Part shown: positions 11,794 to 20,678 of the stretch, piece by piece | How the letters are laid out: each line of letters begins with the position of its first letter | How positions within the stretch are numbered: position 1 is the first letter of the stretch | Source of the DNA: Franconibacter pulveris DSM 19144 | Lineage (GTDB): Bacteria; Pseudomonadota; Gammaproteobacteria; Enterobacterales; Enterobacteriaceae | DNA: 64,000 nucleotides | NCBI GenBank assembly: GCA_000621185.1 | Contig: KK211222.1 | Span: forward strand, 429,523 to 493,522 | Direction of reading: 5' to 3' | Made by a program: the position numbers and the translations under genes | The notes under the pieces: generated by a model | What the model saw: only the letters and a program-made list of their open reading frames with translations | The model's database searches: none | What the model was told of the DNA's origin: nothing

Positions 11794-13290
11794 ATGGAGA
11801 GTTCGCCGGAAGTCGCAGTAGCTCAGGGGCTGCTGTCGGGCGTGGTAGAAGAGAATATAGCAGTCTGGCGCGGCATTCCCTACGCCGCGCCGCCGGTAGG
11901 CGAATTGCGCTGGCGCGCGCCGCAACCCCCGGCCAGCTGGGAGGGGGTATTGCAGGCCGACCGTTTCGGCGCGGCGAGCTGGCAGAATCGCGACTTTTGT
12001 AAAAACCTCGCAGGCGGCGACCCGGGCGCCTTTTCCGAAGATTGCCTTTATCTGAATGTCTGGTCGCCCGTTGAACGGCAGGGCGCGCTGCCAGTGATGG
12101 TCTGGCTCCACGGCGGCGGCTTCACGCTTGGCGCCGGCGGGCTGCCGCCTTATGACGGCAGGCGGCTTGCCGCACGCGGCGTGGTGCTGGTGACGGTGAA
12201 TTACCGGCTGGGGCATCTTGGCTTTTTCGCCCACCCGTCGCTCGAAGAAGAGACGCCGGTCAATAACTTCGCACTGCTTGATCAGATAGCCGCGCTGCGT
12301 TGGGTGCAGGAGAACATCGCGGCGTTTGGCGGCGATCGTGACAATGTCACATTATTCGGGGAGTCCGCCGGCGCGCGCAGCGTCCTCTCGCTGCTCGCTT
12401 CGCCGCTGGCGAAAGGGTTATTTCACAAGGCTTGCGTGCAAAGCGGCTATACCCTTGCGGATACGCCGCGCGAGCAGGCGCTGCGAAAAGGCGTGGCGCT
12501 GGCGACCCATTTCGGCCTTGAGAACGCCAGCGCGGCGCAGCTTCGCGCCTTGCCCGCCGACGCCTTCTGGTCGCTTGCGGCGCCCCATAATATCGCCCCG
12601 GTTCCCATCTGTGGCGACAGCGTGCTGCCGCAGCCGATGCTGGAGACCTTCTTCGCCGCGCAGCAGCATCCCATGCCTGTGCTGGTCGGCAGCAACAGCG
12701 ACGAGGCGAGCGTACTGGCGTATTTCGGCGTTTCGCTGGAGGCGCAGATAGCGAAGCTGCGTCGGGAACGGCGGCTGGGGTTAGGGTTGATTCGCCTGCT
12801 TTACCCCGGCGTGCGGGAAGATAGAGAACTGGGCCGCCAGGTCTGCCGCGACATGGCTTTCACCACGCTCGGATTTGTGGTGATGCAGGCGCAGCAGCGC
12901 ATTAATCAACCCTGCTGGCGCTACTGGTTCGACTATGTGGCTGAGGCGGAGCGGGAAACCTACGCCAACGGCGCGTGGCACGGCAACGAGGTGCCTTATG
13001 TGTTCGACACGCTGCGCCTCACCGAGCCTGCCTGCCAGTATGTCACGCCCGACGACCTCGCTTTCGCGTCGCAGGTGGCGGACTACTGGGCGCGTTTCGC
13101 CCACTATCAGCCCGGCACGCCGCCGGTGCTGGAAGGGCCGGTGCGCTGGTGGGCGAGCCTGCGTGGGCGCGAGCGGCTGTTGCGCATTGGGCTTGATAAG
13201 CGGGCGGGGTTTAAGCTTGAGAACCGTTTTATGCGCGCCCGCATGCAGCTTTTTAAACGGGTGATGAAACACCACGTCAGCTTAGAGTAA
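11794..13290 (+). CDS. Type B carboxylesterase / para-nitrobenzyl esterase family
   Basis: This is a serine hydrolase that cleaves carboxylic esters. The 498 residues show the carboxylesterase-B signatures in order: GIPYAAPPVGELRW (28-41), EDCLYLNVW (82-90), the oxyanion-hole HGGGF (106-110), and the nucleophile elbow FGESAGA with Ser191. Glu304 in NSDEAS and His396 in AWHGNEVPYVF complete the probable triad. There is no signal peptide, so it should be cytoplasmic. It begins 42 bases after hglS on the same strand. Its 3' end overlaps the convergent LysR gene by 14 bases. The natural ester is unknown; an aromatic or hydroxycinnamate ester would suit the neighbouring pca genes, but that is inference. 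Confidence 0.88.
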   Translation: MESSPEVAVAQGLLSGVVEENIAVWRGIPYAAPPVGELRWRAPQPPASWEGVLQADRFGAASWQNRDFCKNLAGGDPGAFSEDCLYLNVWSPVERQGALPVMVWLHGGGFTLGAGGLPPYDGRRLAARGVVLVTVNYRLGHLGFFAHPSLEEETPVNNFALLDQIAALRWVQENIAAFGGDRDNVTLFGESAGARSVLSLLASPLAKGLFHKACVQSGYTLADTPREQALRKGVALATHFGLENASAAQLRALPADAFWSLAAPHNIAPVPICGDSVLPQPMLETFFAAQQHPMPVLVGSNSDEASVLAYFGVSLEAQIAKLRRERRLGLGLIRLLYPGVREDRELGRQVCRDMAFTTLGFVVMQAQQRINQPCWRYWFDYVAEAERETYANGAWHGNEVPYVFDTLRLTEPACQYVTPDDLAFASQVADYWARFAHYQPGTPPVLEGPVRWWASLRGRERLLRIGLDKRAGFKLENRFMRARMQLFKRVMKHHVSLE

Positions 13291-14137
13291 GCAACTGTTC
13301 GCGAAAGGCGAGCAGCGGCGCCGCGTCCTCTGGCTGCTCGCGGATCACCAGTCGGTAAGCGGCACCGGTTTTTACGCTGCCAGGAAACGGGCGTAATAAC
13401 CGGCCCGCGCGTAAATCCTCCTCCACCAGATTAAGATCGGCAATCGCGATGCCGAAGCCCTGGATTGCGGCGCTGATGGCGAGATCCATGGTGTCGAAGT
13501 GTTGATTTTTTCGCATAGCGGGCAGCGGCGCTGTTTGCTGAGAAAGCCACAGCGTCCAGTCGGTTTTATCGCGAGTGGGGTGCAGAAAAGTTAATCCTGA
13601 GAGGGAATCAAGCGCGATCGGGTTTTCGCCCGCCAGCGCAGGGCTGACGACGGGGGTGAGCGCCTCTTCAAACAGCAGATCGCCGCCCCGGTTGTGCGAG
13701 CCGAAAATAATCGCGGCGTCGAAAGGCTCGGTTTTGAAGCTCACGCCGTGGCCGATAGTGGTGGTGAGCGCCACCTGCATATCGGGCAGGCTTTTTTCGA
13801 GCCGCATCAGCTTTGGCAACAGCCAGCGCATGGCGCAGGTGGGCGCTTTAAGGCGCACCACGCTCTGCTTGTGCCGCGCCTGCTCCGCCGTGCGGATGAG
13901 CTCGCCATACGCCTGTTGCAGTTCGGGCAACAGCGCCTCGCCTTGCGGCGTCAGGTGCAGCCCGCGGGCGTGACGCTCGAACAGGGCGAAACCGAACCAG
14001 GCTTCCAGCGCGGCGATTTTTCGGCTTACTGCGCTCTGCGTCAGACACAGCTCGCGAGCGGCATGGGTAAGATTAAGAAAACGGGCGGTGACAAGAATGG
14101 CATCCACCGCTGTGAGAGGAAAAGTGCGCCGCGACAT
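13277..14137 (-). CDS. LysR-family transcriptional regulator (GcvA/TrpI-like)
   Basis: This 286-residue regulator has an N-terminal helix-turn-helix (LTHAARELCLTQSAVSRKIAALE region, about 23-46) and a C-terminal periplasmic-binding-like effector domain. The blocks RLKAPTCAMRWLLPKL and FDAAIIFG are typical of the GcvA/AmpR subgroup. It is divergent from the aminotransferase gene, with a 111-base gap containing two copies of TTATGCAT (14158-14165 and 14217-14224) that could be control sites. It probably regulates the aminotransferase and binding-protein pair. The effector is unknown. Confidence 0.85.
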   Translation of the reverse strand: MSRRTFPLTAVDAILVTARFLNLTHAARELCLTQSAVSRKIAALEAWFGFALFERHARGLHLTPQGEALLPELQQAYGELIRTAEQARHKQSVVRLKAPTCAMRWLLPKLMRLEKSLPDMQVALTTTIGHGVSFKTEPFDAAIIFGSHNRGGDLLFEEALTPVVSPALAGENPIALDSLSGLTFLHPTRDKTDWTLWLSQQTAPLPAMRKNQHFDTMDLAISAAIQGFGIAIADLNLVEEDLRAGRLLRPFPGSVKTGAAYRLVIREQPEDAAPLLAFREQLLTLS

Positions 14138-14248
14138 GCTTGCTCCAGCTATGCGTTTTATGCATGGCTATTATGACAACAATTCGGTTGTGGCGGCAAA
14201 CCATTCTGTTGAATAGTTATGCATATTTTGTGATTAAGTGAAGGTGTG

Positions 14249-15415
14249 ATGATGCAAACTCCGGTACAGAGCCGCTCGAAACTGCCCGACGTGGGCACCA
14301 CGATTTTTACGGTGATAGGCCAGCTTTCGGCGCAGCATAACGCCATCAACCTCTCTCAGGGTGCGCCCAATTTCCCCTGTGACCCGCAGCTCACGGCGGG
14401 CGTCACCCGGGCGATGCAAGCTAATCATAACCAGTATGCGCCGATGACCGGCCTGCTGCGCTTAAAGGAGTTGATTGCTGAAAAAGTGGCGCGCCTCTAC
14501 CAGGCGCGCTATGACGCCGCAAGCGAAATTCTTATCACCGCCAGCGCCAGCGAAGGCCTCTACTCTGCAATAAGCGGTCTGGTGCATCCGGGCGATGAGG
14601 TCATCTATTTTGAACCCTCCTTCGACAGCTACGCGCCCATCGTGCGGTTGCAGGGCGCGACGCCCGTCGCCATCAAGCTGACGGTGCCCGAATTCAGCGT
14701 CGACTGGGATGAGGTGCGCGCCGCCATTACGCCGCGCACCCGCATGATAATCGTCAACACGCCGCACAACCCGAGCGGGCAGGTTTTCAGCCGTGCGGAC
14801 CTGGAGCAACTGGCGGCGGTAACGAAGAACACCGATATCATTATTCTCTCTGACGAAGTGTATGAGCACATCGTGTTTGACGGTGAGCGTCACCATGGCA
14901 TGGCGACGCACCCGCAGCTTGCCGAGCGCAGCGTGATTGTCTCCTCGTTTGGCAAGACCTTTCACGTTACCGGCTGGCGCGTGGGCTACTGTCTGGCCCC
15001 GGCGGCGCTGATGGAGGAGGTCTGCAAGGTGCATCAGTTTTTAATGTTTTCCGCCGACACGCCAATGCAGTACGCTTTTGCCGATTACATGGCTAACCCG
15101 GAAACCTATCTGGCGCTGGGTGACTTTTATCAACGCAAGCGCGACCTGATGCAGCAGTTGCTGGCGGCCTCGCCGTTTACACTGCTGCCGAGCGGCGGCG
15201 CGTTCTTTTTGCTGGCGAGCTACGCGCATTTCAGCGACGAGGCGGACAGCGAACTGGTCAAACGGCTAATCACCGATTACGGCGTGGCGACCATTCCGCT
15301 TTCCGCGTTCTACGCCGACGGAACCGATAACAAACTCATTCGCCTCTCTTTTGCCAAAGATGAAGCGACGTTAAGGGCAGGCGCGCAGGCGCTCTGCCAG
15401 GTAAAGCCACGTTAA
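14249..15415 (+). CDS. PLP-dependent aminotransferase, methionine aminotransferase (YbdL) type
   Basis: This is a fold-type I, class I/II aminotransferase of 388 residues. It matches the YbdL group, which transfers the amino group of methionine and some aromatic amino acids. Seen are QSRSKLPDVGTTIFT at the N-terminus, NLSQGAPNF, NQYAPMTGLLRLKE, the cofactor-contact NTPHNPSG (about 170), SDEVYEHIVF (Asp near 202) and the PLP lysine in SSFGKTFHVTGWRVG (Lys about 236). The start at 14249 follows AAGG; an ATG one codon later is equally possible. It is followed after 12 bases by an amino-acid binding protein, so it is likely to act on an amino acid that protein brings in. Confidence 0.88.
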   Translation: MMQTPVQSRSKLPDVGTTIFTVIGQLSAQHNAINLSQGAPNFPCDPQLTAGVTRAMQANHNQYAPMTGLLRLKELIAEKVARLYQARYDAASEILITASASEGLYSAISGLVHPGDEVIYFEPSFDSYAPIVRLQGATPVAIKLTVPEFSVDWDEVRAAITPRTRMIIVNTPHNPSGQVFSRADLEQLAAVTKNTDIIILSDEVYEHIVFDGERHHGMATHPQLAERSVIVSSFGKTFHVTGWRVGYCLAPAALMEEVCKVHQFLMFSADTPMQYAFADYMANPETYLALGDFYQRKRDLMQQLLAASPFTLLPSGGAFFLLASYAHFSDEADSELVKRLITDYGVATIPLSAFYADGTDNKLIRLSFAKDEATLRAGAQALCQVKPR

Positions 15416-15427
15416 GAAGGGGTGAAG

Positions 15428-16201
15428 ATGAACAAAGTGAAAGTGTTGTGCCTGACGCTTGGGATGTTTTCCTGTGCGGCCTTTGCCGCAGACGAACTGC
15501 GCTATGGCATCGAAGCCGAATACCCGCCGTTTGAAAGCCGCAACGCAGCGGGCGAGCTGGAAGGGTTTGACGTGGATCTCGGCAACGCCATCTGCAAGGC
15601 GGCCAGGCTTAAGTGCTCATGGGTGGAAACCTCATTCGACGCGCTGATCCCGGGGCTGATGTCGAAAAAGTTCGACGCCATTAACTCGGCGATGAACATT
15701 ACTGACCAGCGCCGCCAGAGCATCGACTTCACCCAGCCGATTTATCGTATTCCTTCACAGCTGGTGGGGAAAGCGGGCAGCGCGCTGGACGCCACGCCGC
15801 AAGCGCTGAAAGGCAAAACCATCGGCGTGCTGCAAGGCTCCATTCAGGAAACTTACGCCAAAGAGCATTGGGAAAAGCAGGGCGTGACGGTCATCTCCTA
15901 TAAAGATCAGAATATGGCGTGGGGCGATCTGGTGAACGGGCGTATCGACGCTTCGCTGGTGATGTCCGCCGCAGGCCAGGGCGGTTTCCTCAGCAAGCCG
16001 CAGGGCAAGGGCTTTGGTTTTATCGGCAAGCCGGTAGAGGATGACAAGATCCTGGGCAGCGGCATCGGCTTCGGCCTGCGCAAAGGCGACGAGGCGACGA
16101 AAAAACAGCTCGACGCCGCTATCGATAAAGTGCGCGCCGACGGCACCATCGACCAGCTTGCGAAAAAGTATTTTCCCGGCATCGACGTCAGCGTGAAGTA
16201 A
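15428..16201 (+). CDS. Periplasmic amino-acid binding protein (HisJ/ArgT-like), orphan
   Basis: This is an ABC-importer substrate-binding protein of 257 residues. A signal peptide (MNKVKVLCLTLGMFSCAAFA) is followed by mature ADELRYGIEAEYPPFES. The family block GFDVDLGNAIC (about 47-57) and the HisJ/ArgT-type features AINSAMNITDQRRQ, IGVLQGSIQETYAK and LDAAIDKVRADGTIDQLAKKYF are clear. Cationic or polar amino acids are the usual ligands. No permease or ATPase gene is adjacent, so it probably docks on a transporter coded elsewhere, as ArgT shares HisQMP. The ATG at 15428 follows AGAAGGGG. It forms an operon with the aminotransferase and ends at a strong terminator. Confidence 0.9.
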   Translation: MNKVKVLCLTLGMFSCAAFAADELRYGIEAEYPPFESRNAAGELEGFDVDLGNAICKAARLKCSWVETSFDALIPGLMSKKFDAINSAMNITDQRRQSIDFTQPIYRIPSQLVGKAGSALDATPQALKGKTIGVLQGSIQETYAKEHWEKQGVTVISYKDQNMAWGDLVNGRIDASLVMSAAGQGGFLSKPQGKGFGFIGKPVEDDKILGSGIGFGLRKGDEATKKQLDAAIDKVRADGTIDQLAKKYFPGIDVSVK

Positions 16202-16214
16202 CCTTCATAAAATT

Positions 16215-16248
16215 AAAAACCCCGGTTCGCTGAGCGCCGGGGTTTTTT
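16215..16248 (+). terminator. Terminator of the aminotransferase/binding-protein operon
   Basis: The 11-bp stem AAAAACCCCGG/CCGGGGTTTTT (16215-16225 and 16237-16247) with an 11-base loop ends in six T. Confidence 0.9.
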
Positions 16249-16693
16249 ATCGGTGTTTCTCAAAGAGAACCCGGCCAGGCCGGGCCACCGCGAGCTATCA
16301 TCATTAAATTCAGGTGTTATCCGGCGAGATTTTTATTGTGGCGCCGGACCCTCCCAGCGGGAGGAATAAAAGGCATATACAGCCGGTGCGATGACGGCGC
16401 ATCACGCCGGACTGCGTCGCTGAAACTACGCTGCGGCGCTTCGTCTGGCAAGAGGAGCAGACATATTTTTTTTGAATACGTGCATGCTGCCATCGATGAC
16501 GCGCAACCAGGAGGAATCGTCTGATAACGAAGCTGGTTTTCGCGTTTTATCCGGCGCTTTCCCGGCCGTCGCGCTGTCCTGAAATTCCTTTCACAATTAA
16601 GACGTTAGACTTAGCCCGTGCGGACGTTAGCTTGCCGTTTGCTGACAAATAACTTTCTGAAAAGTAAAAGAAAAATAAGTTTTCGGCTGGCTA
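16249..16693. other. Gene-free stretch upstream of opgD
   Basis: I see no credible gene here. It holds short inverted repeats (CCCGG-CCAGG-CCGGG near 16270 and CTCCC-AGC-GGGAG near 16351) and an AGGAGG-like tract near 16510 with no start codon at a useful distance. In E. coli opgD follows ydcJ directly, so this may be a leftover junction of the inserted block. Confidence 0.5.
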
Positions 16694-16722
16694 TTGGCTT
16701 CATTCTGAATTTTGTCTACAGT
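16694..16722 (+). promoter_or_regulatory. Predicted sigma-70 promoter of opgD
   Basis: TTGGCT (16694-16699) and TACAGT (16717-16722) are 17 bases apart. The 78-base leader that would result contains a small hairpin, CTGCC-CGTG-GGCAG (about 16756-16769). Confidence 0.5.
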
Positions 16723-16806
16723 GTGCGGTCTGATCGCTTAACACTTGCCGTGTTCTGCCCGTGGGCAGGACAACCTGTATCGACAACTAAGGACGATTTC
16801 TCAGGC

Positions 16807-18462
16807 ATGAACCGCAGACGTTTTATCAAAGCCTCATTCGCACTCGCCGCGGCGTGTGGCGCGCCCGGCATGGCCGGTCTCTTTTCCCGTACGGCCTGGG
16901 CGGACGAGGCCGGTATCGCCGACGGGCAGACCCGCGCGTTTGATTTCTCTGAGTTGCAGAACATGGCGAGCAGCCTTGCAAAGAACCCCTGGGGCGGCGC
17001 GCCACGACCGCTGCCGAACACGCTCGCTACGCTTACGCCGCAGGCCTATAACAGCATTCAGTACGACGCGGGTCACGCCTTGTGGAACAACATTGAAGGC
17101 CGTCAGCTCGACGTGCAGTTCTTCCACGTCGGCATGGGTTTTCGCCGCCGCGTGCGCATGTTCTCGGTCGACCCCTCCAGCCGCCAGGCGCGCGAAATTC
17201 ACTTCCGGCCGGAGCTGTTTAACTATCATGACGCGGGCGTGGATACCCGCCAGCTGGAAGGGCAGACCGACCTCGGGTTCGCCGGTTTTCGCGCGTTCAA
17301 AGCGCCTGAGCTGGCGCGACGCGACGTTGTCTCTTTCCTCGGCGCAAGCTACTTCCGCGCGGTGGACAGCACTTACCAGTATGGCCTTTCCGCACGCGGC
17401 CTGGCGGTAGACACCTTCACCGACCAGCCGGAAGAGTTCCCGGATTTCACCGCTTTCTGGTTTGAAACGCCGAAAGCAGATGACACCACGTTCGTGGTTT
17501 ATGCGCTGCTCGACAGCCCCAGCATCACTGGCGCTTACAAATTTACTATCCATTGTGAGTCGACCCAGGTGATGATGGAGGTGGAAAATCACCTCTTCGC
17601 CCGTAAAGACATTAAACAGCTCGGCATCGCGCCGATGACCAGCATGTTTAGCTGCGGCACCAATGAACGCCGCATGTGCGACACCATCCATCCGCAAATT
17701 CACGACTCCGATCGTCTCGCCATGTGGCGCGGCAACGGCGAGTGGGTCTGCCGTCCGCTGAACAACCCGCAGCGTCTGCAGTTCAACGCGTTTATGGATG
17801 AAAACCCGAAAGGGTTCGGTCTGTTGCAGACCGACCATAAGTTTGAGAGTTATCAGGACATTATGGGCTGGTATAACAAGCGCCCGAGCCTGTGGGTGGA
17901 GCCGCGCAACCGCTGGGGCAAGGGCACCGTTGGGCTGATGGAGATCCCGACCACCGGCGAAACGCTGGATAATATTGTCTGCTTCTGGCAGCCGGAGAAA
18001 CCGGTCAAGGCGGGAGATAAGCTTAACTTCGAATACCGTCTTTACTGGAGCGGCGACGCGCCGGTCCATACGCCGCTTGCCCGCGTCTACGCCACCCGCA
18101 CGGGCATGGGCAGCTTCCCGGAAGGCTGGGCGCCGGGCGAGCATTACCCGAGCCAGTGGTCGCGCCGCATCGCCATCGACTTTATCGGCGGCAAGCTGAA
18201 AGAGTCGGCGCCGAAGGGCATCGAACCGGTGATAACGCTCTCCAGCGGCGAAGCGAAGCAGGTGGAGATCCTCTACGTCGAGCCTTTCGACGGCTATCGC
18301 ATCCTGTTCGACTGGTATCCGAATTCCGACTCGGTTGATCCGGTGGAAATGCGCATGTTCCTGCGCTGCCAGGGCGAGGCCATCAGCGAAACCTGGCTTT
18401 ATCAGTATTTCCCGCCCGCGCCGGATAAGCGCAACTACGTCGACGATCGCCAGATGCGATAA
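16807..18462 (+). CDS. opgD: Glucans biosynthesis protein D (OpgD/MdoD)
   Basis: This periplasmic protein shapes the backbone of osmoregulated periplasmic glucans; in E. coli it controls glucan size together with OpgG. The 551 residues start with a twin-arginine signal ([14 protein letters not shown], residues 3-16), so the folded protein is exported by Tat. The rest follows the OpgG/OpgD family closely: [53 protein letters not shown] and the C-terminal [16 protein letters not shown]. An in-frame reading extends upstream to 16618, but the Tat signal, the promoter at 16694-16722 and homology fix the start at 16807. The last codons and stop are duplicated just beyond the gene (18444-18491). Confidence 0.96.
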   Translation: MNRRRFIKASFALAAACGAPGMAGLFSRTAWADEAGIADGQTRAFDFSELQNMASSLAKNPWGGAPRPLPNTLATLTPQAYNSIQYDAGHALWNNIEGRQLDVQFFHVGMGFRRRVRMFSVDPSSRQAREIHFRPELFNYHDAGVDTRQLEGQTDLGFAGFRAFKAPELARRDVVSFLGASYFRAVDSTYQYGLSARGLAVDTFTDQPEEFPDFTAFWFETPKADDTTFVVYALLDSPSITGAYKFTIHCESTQVMMEVENHLFARKDIKQLGIAPMTSMFSCGTNERRMCDTIHPQIHDSDRLAMWRGNGEWVCRPLNNPQRLQFNAFMDENPKGFGLLQTDHKFESYQDIMGWYNKRPSLWVEPRNRWGKGTVGLMEIPTTGETLDNIVCFWQPEKPVKAGDKLNFEYRLYWSGDAPVHTPLARVYATRTGMGSFPEGWAPGEHYPSQWSRRIAIDFIGGKLKESAPKGIEPVITLSSGEAKQVEILYVEPFDGYRILFDWYPNSDSVDPVEMRMFLRCQGEAISETWLYQYFPPAPDKRNYVDDRQMR

Positions 18463-18491
18463 GCTAACGACCGCCAGATGCGATGAGCTGA
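18444..18491 (+). repeat. 24-bp tandem duplication across the opgD stop codon
   Basis: Copy 1 (18444-18467) and copy 2 (18468-18491) agree at all but three positions. Copy 1 codes the last residues RQMR and the TAA stop. Copy 2 stays in frame, would code DRQMR again after readthrough, and ends in TGA. Confidence 0.85.
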
Positions 18492-18508
18492 CGCTCGCGA
18501 GAAGCGTT

Positions 18509-18537
18509 AAAAAAGCCCCGGCAGCGGGGCTTTTTTT
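18509..18537. terminator. Bidirectional terminator between opgD and hicB
   Basis: The core stem GCCCCG/CGGGGC with loop GCAG is flanked by six A on the left and seven T on the right. It serves opgD (+) and the hicAB operon (-), which converge here. Confidence 0.9.
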
Positions 18538-18541
18538 CGTC

Positions 18542-18901
18542 TCAGCGCAGCTTCATGCGCCTCGCCAGCGTATCGACAATAAAACTGTTCACCGACATGT
18601 TTTGCTCAGCGGCGGCCACCGCCAGACGTTCGCTAAACGAGGCAGGGTAGCGCAGCGTGAATGTTTTTAGCTTATCTTCGCGCTCAAAAGGGGCGACTGA
18701 ACGCGCCTCGCAATCCGCCAGATATTCAGCGAGCGAAATTTCCCCTTGCTCCTGCAATCCCTTCAGGCTGTCGGCCATAAAATCGCAGTAGCCTGTCAGC
18801 CCCAGAAAACGGCCGCGAAACAGCCGCAGCTCGGGCTCATAGGTGATGAGCGCTGGCTGGCCCTGAATCAGCAGCGTGTTGGGCGGTAACGTAGTGGTCA
18901 T
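18542..18901 (-). CDS. hicB: HicB-family antitoxin
   Basis: This is the antitoxin of a type II HicAB pair and probably the operon's repressor. The 119 residues have the HicB N-terminal partial RNase-H-like domain (about 15-75, with LFRGRFLGLTGYCDFMADSL). A C-terminal ribbon-helix-helix segment (about 80-119, TFTLRYPASFSERLAVAAAEQNMSVNSFIVDTL) would bind DNA. The start overlaps the hicA stop in ATGA, so synthesis is coupled to the toxin. In E. coli K-12 hicAB lies elsewhere in this same ydc region, between yncJ and ydcR; the present pair sits between opgD and hpxO. The sequence is a HicB-family member rather than a close copy of that antitoxin. Confidence 0.85.
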   Translation of the reverse strand: MTTTLPPNTLLIQGQPALITYEPELRLFRGRFLGLTGYCDFMADSLKGLQEQGEISLAEYLADCEARSVAPFEREDKLKTFTLRYPASFSERLAVAAAEQNMSVNSFIVDTLARRMKLR

Positions 18902-19173
18902 GGCATAACTCCTTGTTCCTGTAGCCAGTAGCGTAAACCGAGCACCGCGCCTTTGTCCGTTGTCGGGTCGGGGTGCGGGCGATGAAAATGGGCTACCGAG
19001 TCGTTGAGCAGAAACCGCACGCGCGAGCCTCGGCCCATGCTCACTTCGCCACCGAGCGCAATGATGAGCATTTCAATATCCTGCCATTTTATCGCCGTCG
19101 AAACCGGCGAGGCGAAAACCTGACATAACGTATGGTGGTGCTTTTTCCTTAAATATTCTTTGCCATAGCCCAT
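18898..19173 (-). CDS. hicA: HicA-family mRNA interferase toxin
   Basis: This is a small toxin of 91 residues with the double-stranded-RNA-binding-like HicA fold. It acts by cleaving or blocking mRNA in the ribosome. The family block IKWQDIEMLIIALGGEV (about 28-44) is followed by GSRVRFLLN and the FHRPHP segment (about 63-68), which carries the catalytic histidine region, then DKGAVLGLRYWL. GGAAGG precedes the ATG. It is the first gene of the operon, with toxin before antitoxin as usual for HicAB, and its stop overlaps the hicB start. Confidence 0.85.
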   Translation of the reverse strand: MGYGKEYLRKKHHHTLCQVFASPVSTAIKWQDIEMLIIALGGEVSMGRGSRVRFLLNDSVAHFHRPHPDPTTDKGAVLGLRYWLQEQGVMP

Positions 19174-19204
19174 AGTGCCTTCCGTGGCGTCAGTTTATGA
19201 AGTC

Positions 19205-19248
19205 ATAGTAGCGTACAAAAAAATGACGTCAATTGCTGACGTCATTTT
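19205..19248 (-). promoter_or_regulatory. hicAB promoter overlapped by an inverted-repeat operator
   Basis: AAAATGACGTCA (19220-19231) and TGACGTCATTTT (19237-19248) form a perfect 12-bp inverted repeat with a 5-base spacer, and each arm holds the palindrome TGACGTCA. On the minus strand a -35 TTGACG (19232-19227) lies inside the repeat, 16 bases from a -10 TACTAT (19210-19205). A repressor bound to the repeat would block the polymerase, which fits autorepression by the ribbon-helix-helix of HicB. Confidence 0.65.
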
Positions 19249-19292
19249 GCGAAGAGGATTCAGATTCTAACTACAACATGGGTGCAACGATG

Positions 19293-20450
19293 TCAGGCCA
19301 GCGGTCCGCCGAGAATGGTTTCCCGCATGCCCGCCAGAATGCGGTCGCCGGTTTCGCTCTTTAGCTCCTCATACCAGCCAGCAGTGACGCTCATCTCTTT
19401 GCCATGCGTGACGTCGCTGCGCTTGCGCGCTTTCAGCACCAGGTCTTTTACCCGCCAGGCGCGTTTGTCCTGATAGCGCAGCAGCGCGTCCTCTATGCCA
19501 AGGGAGTTTGTCTGCAAGGCTATCGCCAGCACCACCGCGTCCTCCATCGCCGCGCAGCCGCCCTGGCCGATATCCGGCGTGGTGCTGTGCCCGGCGTCGC
19601 CGAGCAACGCCACGCGCCCGCGCACCAGTTGCATAAAGGGTTCAATATCATGGATCTCAATGCGGTTAGTGGTTTGCGGATCGATTGCGTTAATCAGCTT
19701 TTGCACCGGCGCGGCCCAGCCGGAGAAGTACCGCTTAAGATCCTCGCGCACGGTAGTGCGATCTTCCGCCAGCCCTTTGGGCAGCGGCACGTCGAAAAAG
19801 AAATAGAAACGGTTGCCCGCCACCGGCATCAGCGAAACGCGTTTGCCCTCGCCGACAAACGTGGTCCACTGGTTCGCCGGCGCAATGGATTCATCAATCT
19901 CCACCAGCCCGTTCCAGTTAACGTAACCGGCATAGCGACGCTCCGTTTGATGGCCCAGCACCCAGGGGCGAATCACGGAATGGGTGCCGTCAGCGGCGAT
20001 CAGCAGGTCGCCTTCGGCGATATGTCCGTCGCTAAAAAAGGCGCGAACGCCGCCGGGCGTCTCTTCAATATGCGTTACGCGTTTGCCAAACTGCACCGCG
20101 TCGCGACCATAGGCGGCGAGCAGCATAGCCTGCAATTCCGCCCGCGCCACGGGGTAGGGGCGCTCGCCCACGCTTTTCACTAAAGGATCAAGACTAAAGC
20201 GCGTCAGCGTCTGGCCCTGGCGGAACTCCTGATAAGCCATAAACTCCATCGGTCCGCCGAGGGCGGCTAAAGGTTCTTTCATGCCTAGCCAGTTAAGACA
20301 CTTTACGCCATTCGGCCAGATGGATATGGCGGCGCCAACGGGTTTTATCTCCTTTACCGCCTCGTAAACCTCGGTGCTGATGCCGCAACGCTTGAGCGCT
20401 ATCGCCGCGCTAAGGCCGCCTATGCCGCCGCCAATAATGATCGCTTTCAT
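19293..20450 (-). CDS. hpxO: FAD-dependent urate hydroxylase HpxO
   Basis: This is a cytoplasmic flavoprotein monooxygenase that hydroxylates urate to 5-hydroxyisourate using NADH and O2, a step of purine catabolism in Klebsiella and relatives. The 385 residues contain the FAD dinucleotide motif GGGIGGLSAAIAL (about 7-19), the NAD(P)H/FAD motif DLLIAADGTHS, and the second FAD motif ALLGDAGHSTTPDIGQGGCAAMEDA (about 285-309). The stretch KEIKPVGAAISIWPNGVKCLNWLGM is diagnostic for HpxO. GGAG precedes the ATG. No other hpx gene is near, so it is an orphan of the pathway here. Confidence 0.93.
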   Translation of the reverse strand: MKAIIIGGGIGGLSAAIALKRCGISTEVYEAVKEIKPVGAAISIWPNGVKCLNWLGMKEPLAALGGPMEFMAYQEFRQGQTLTRFSLDPLVKSVGERPYPVARAELQAMLLAAYGRDAVQFGKRVTHIEETPGGVRAFFSDGHIAEGDLLIAADGTHSVIRPWVLGHQTERRYAGYVNWNGLVEIDESIAPANQWTTFVGEGKRVSLMPVAGNRFYFFFDVPLPKGLAEDRTTVREDLKRYFSGWAAPVQKLINAIDPQTTNRIEIHDIEPFMQLVRGRVALLGDAGHSTTPDIGQGGCAAMEDAVVLAIALQTNSLGIEDALLRYQDKRAWRVKDLVLKARKRSDVTHGKEMSVTAGWYEELKSETGDRILAGMRETILGGPLA

Positions 20451-20678
20451 TTTTCGTCTCCTTCGTGGTTACGAAAACGTTAAGCAATTTCTATACCAGC
20501 CAGCCGCAGCCATAAGCGGGCGCGATAGCGGCGCAAAGGCGTCGGCGCTGCGCCAGTTTGGTGAGCGCGGCTGGTGCAGATGCCGCTTTTTACAGCAAAC
20601 CATAAATTCTGGTGGTGTTGCTGCCCGCCAGGCTATGTTAACTATCAGGTTTATTCGCACGTATTCAGGAGCGCTCCC

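Noticed and set aside
16618-16806. Upstream extension of opgD giving 614 residues
   Set aside because: The Tat signal and homology start at 16807, and the best promoter lies within the extension.
18441-18491. CRISPR-like repeat
   Set aside because: Only two adjoining copies without spacers; it is a simple tandem duplication.
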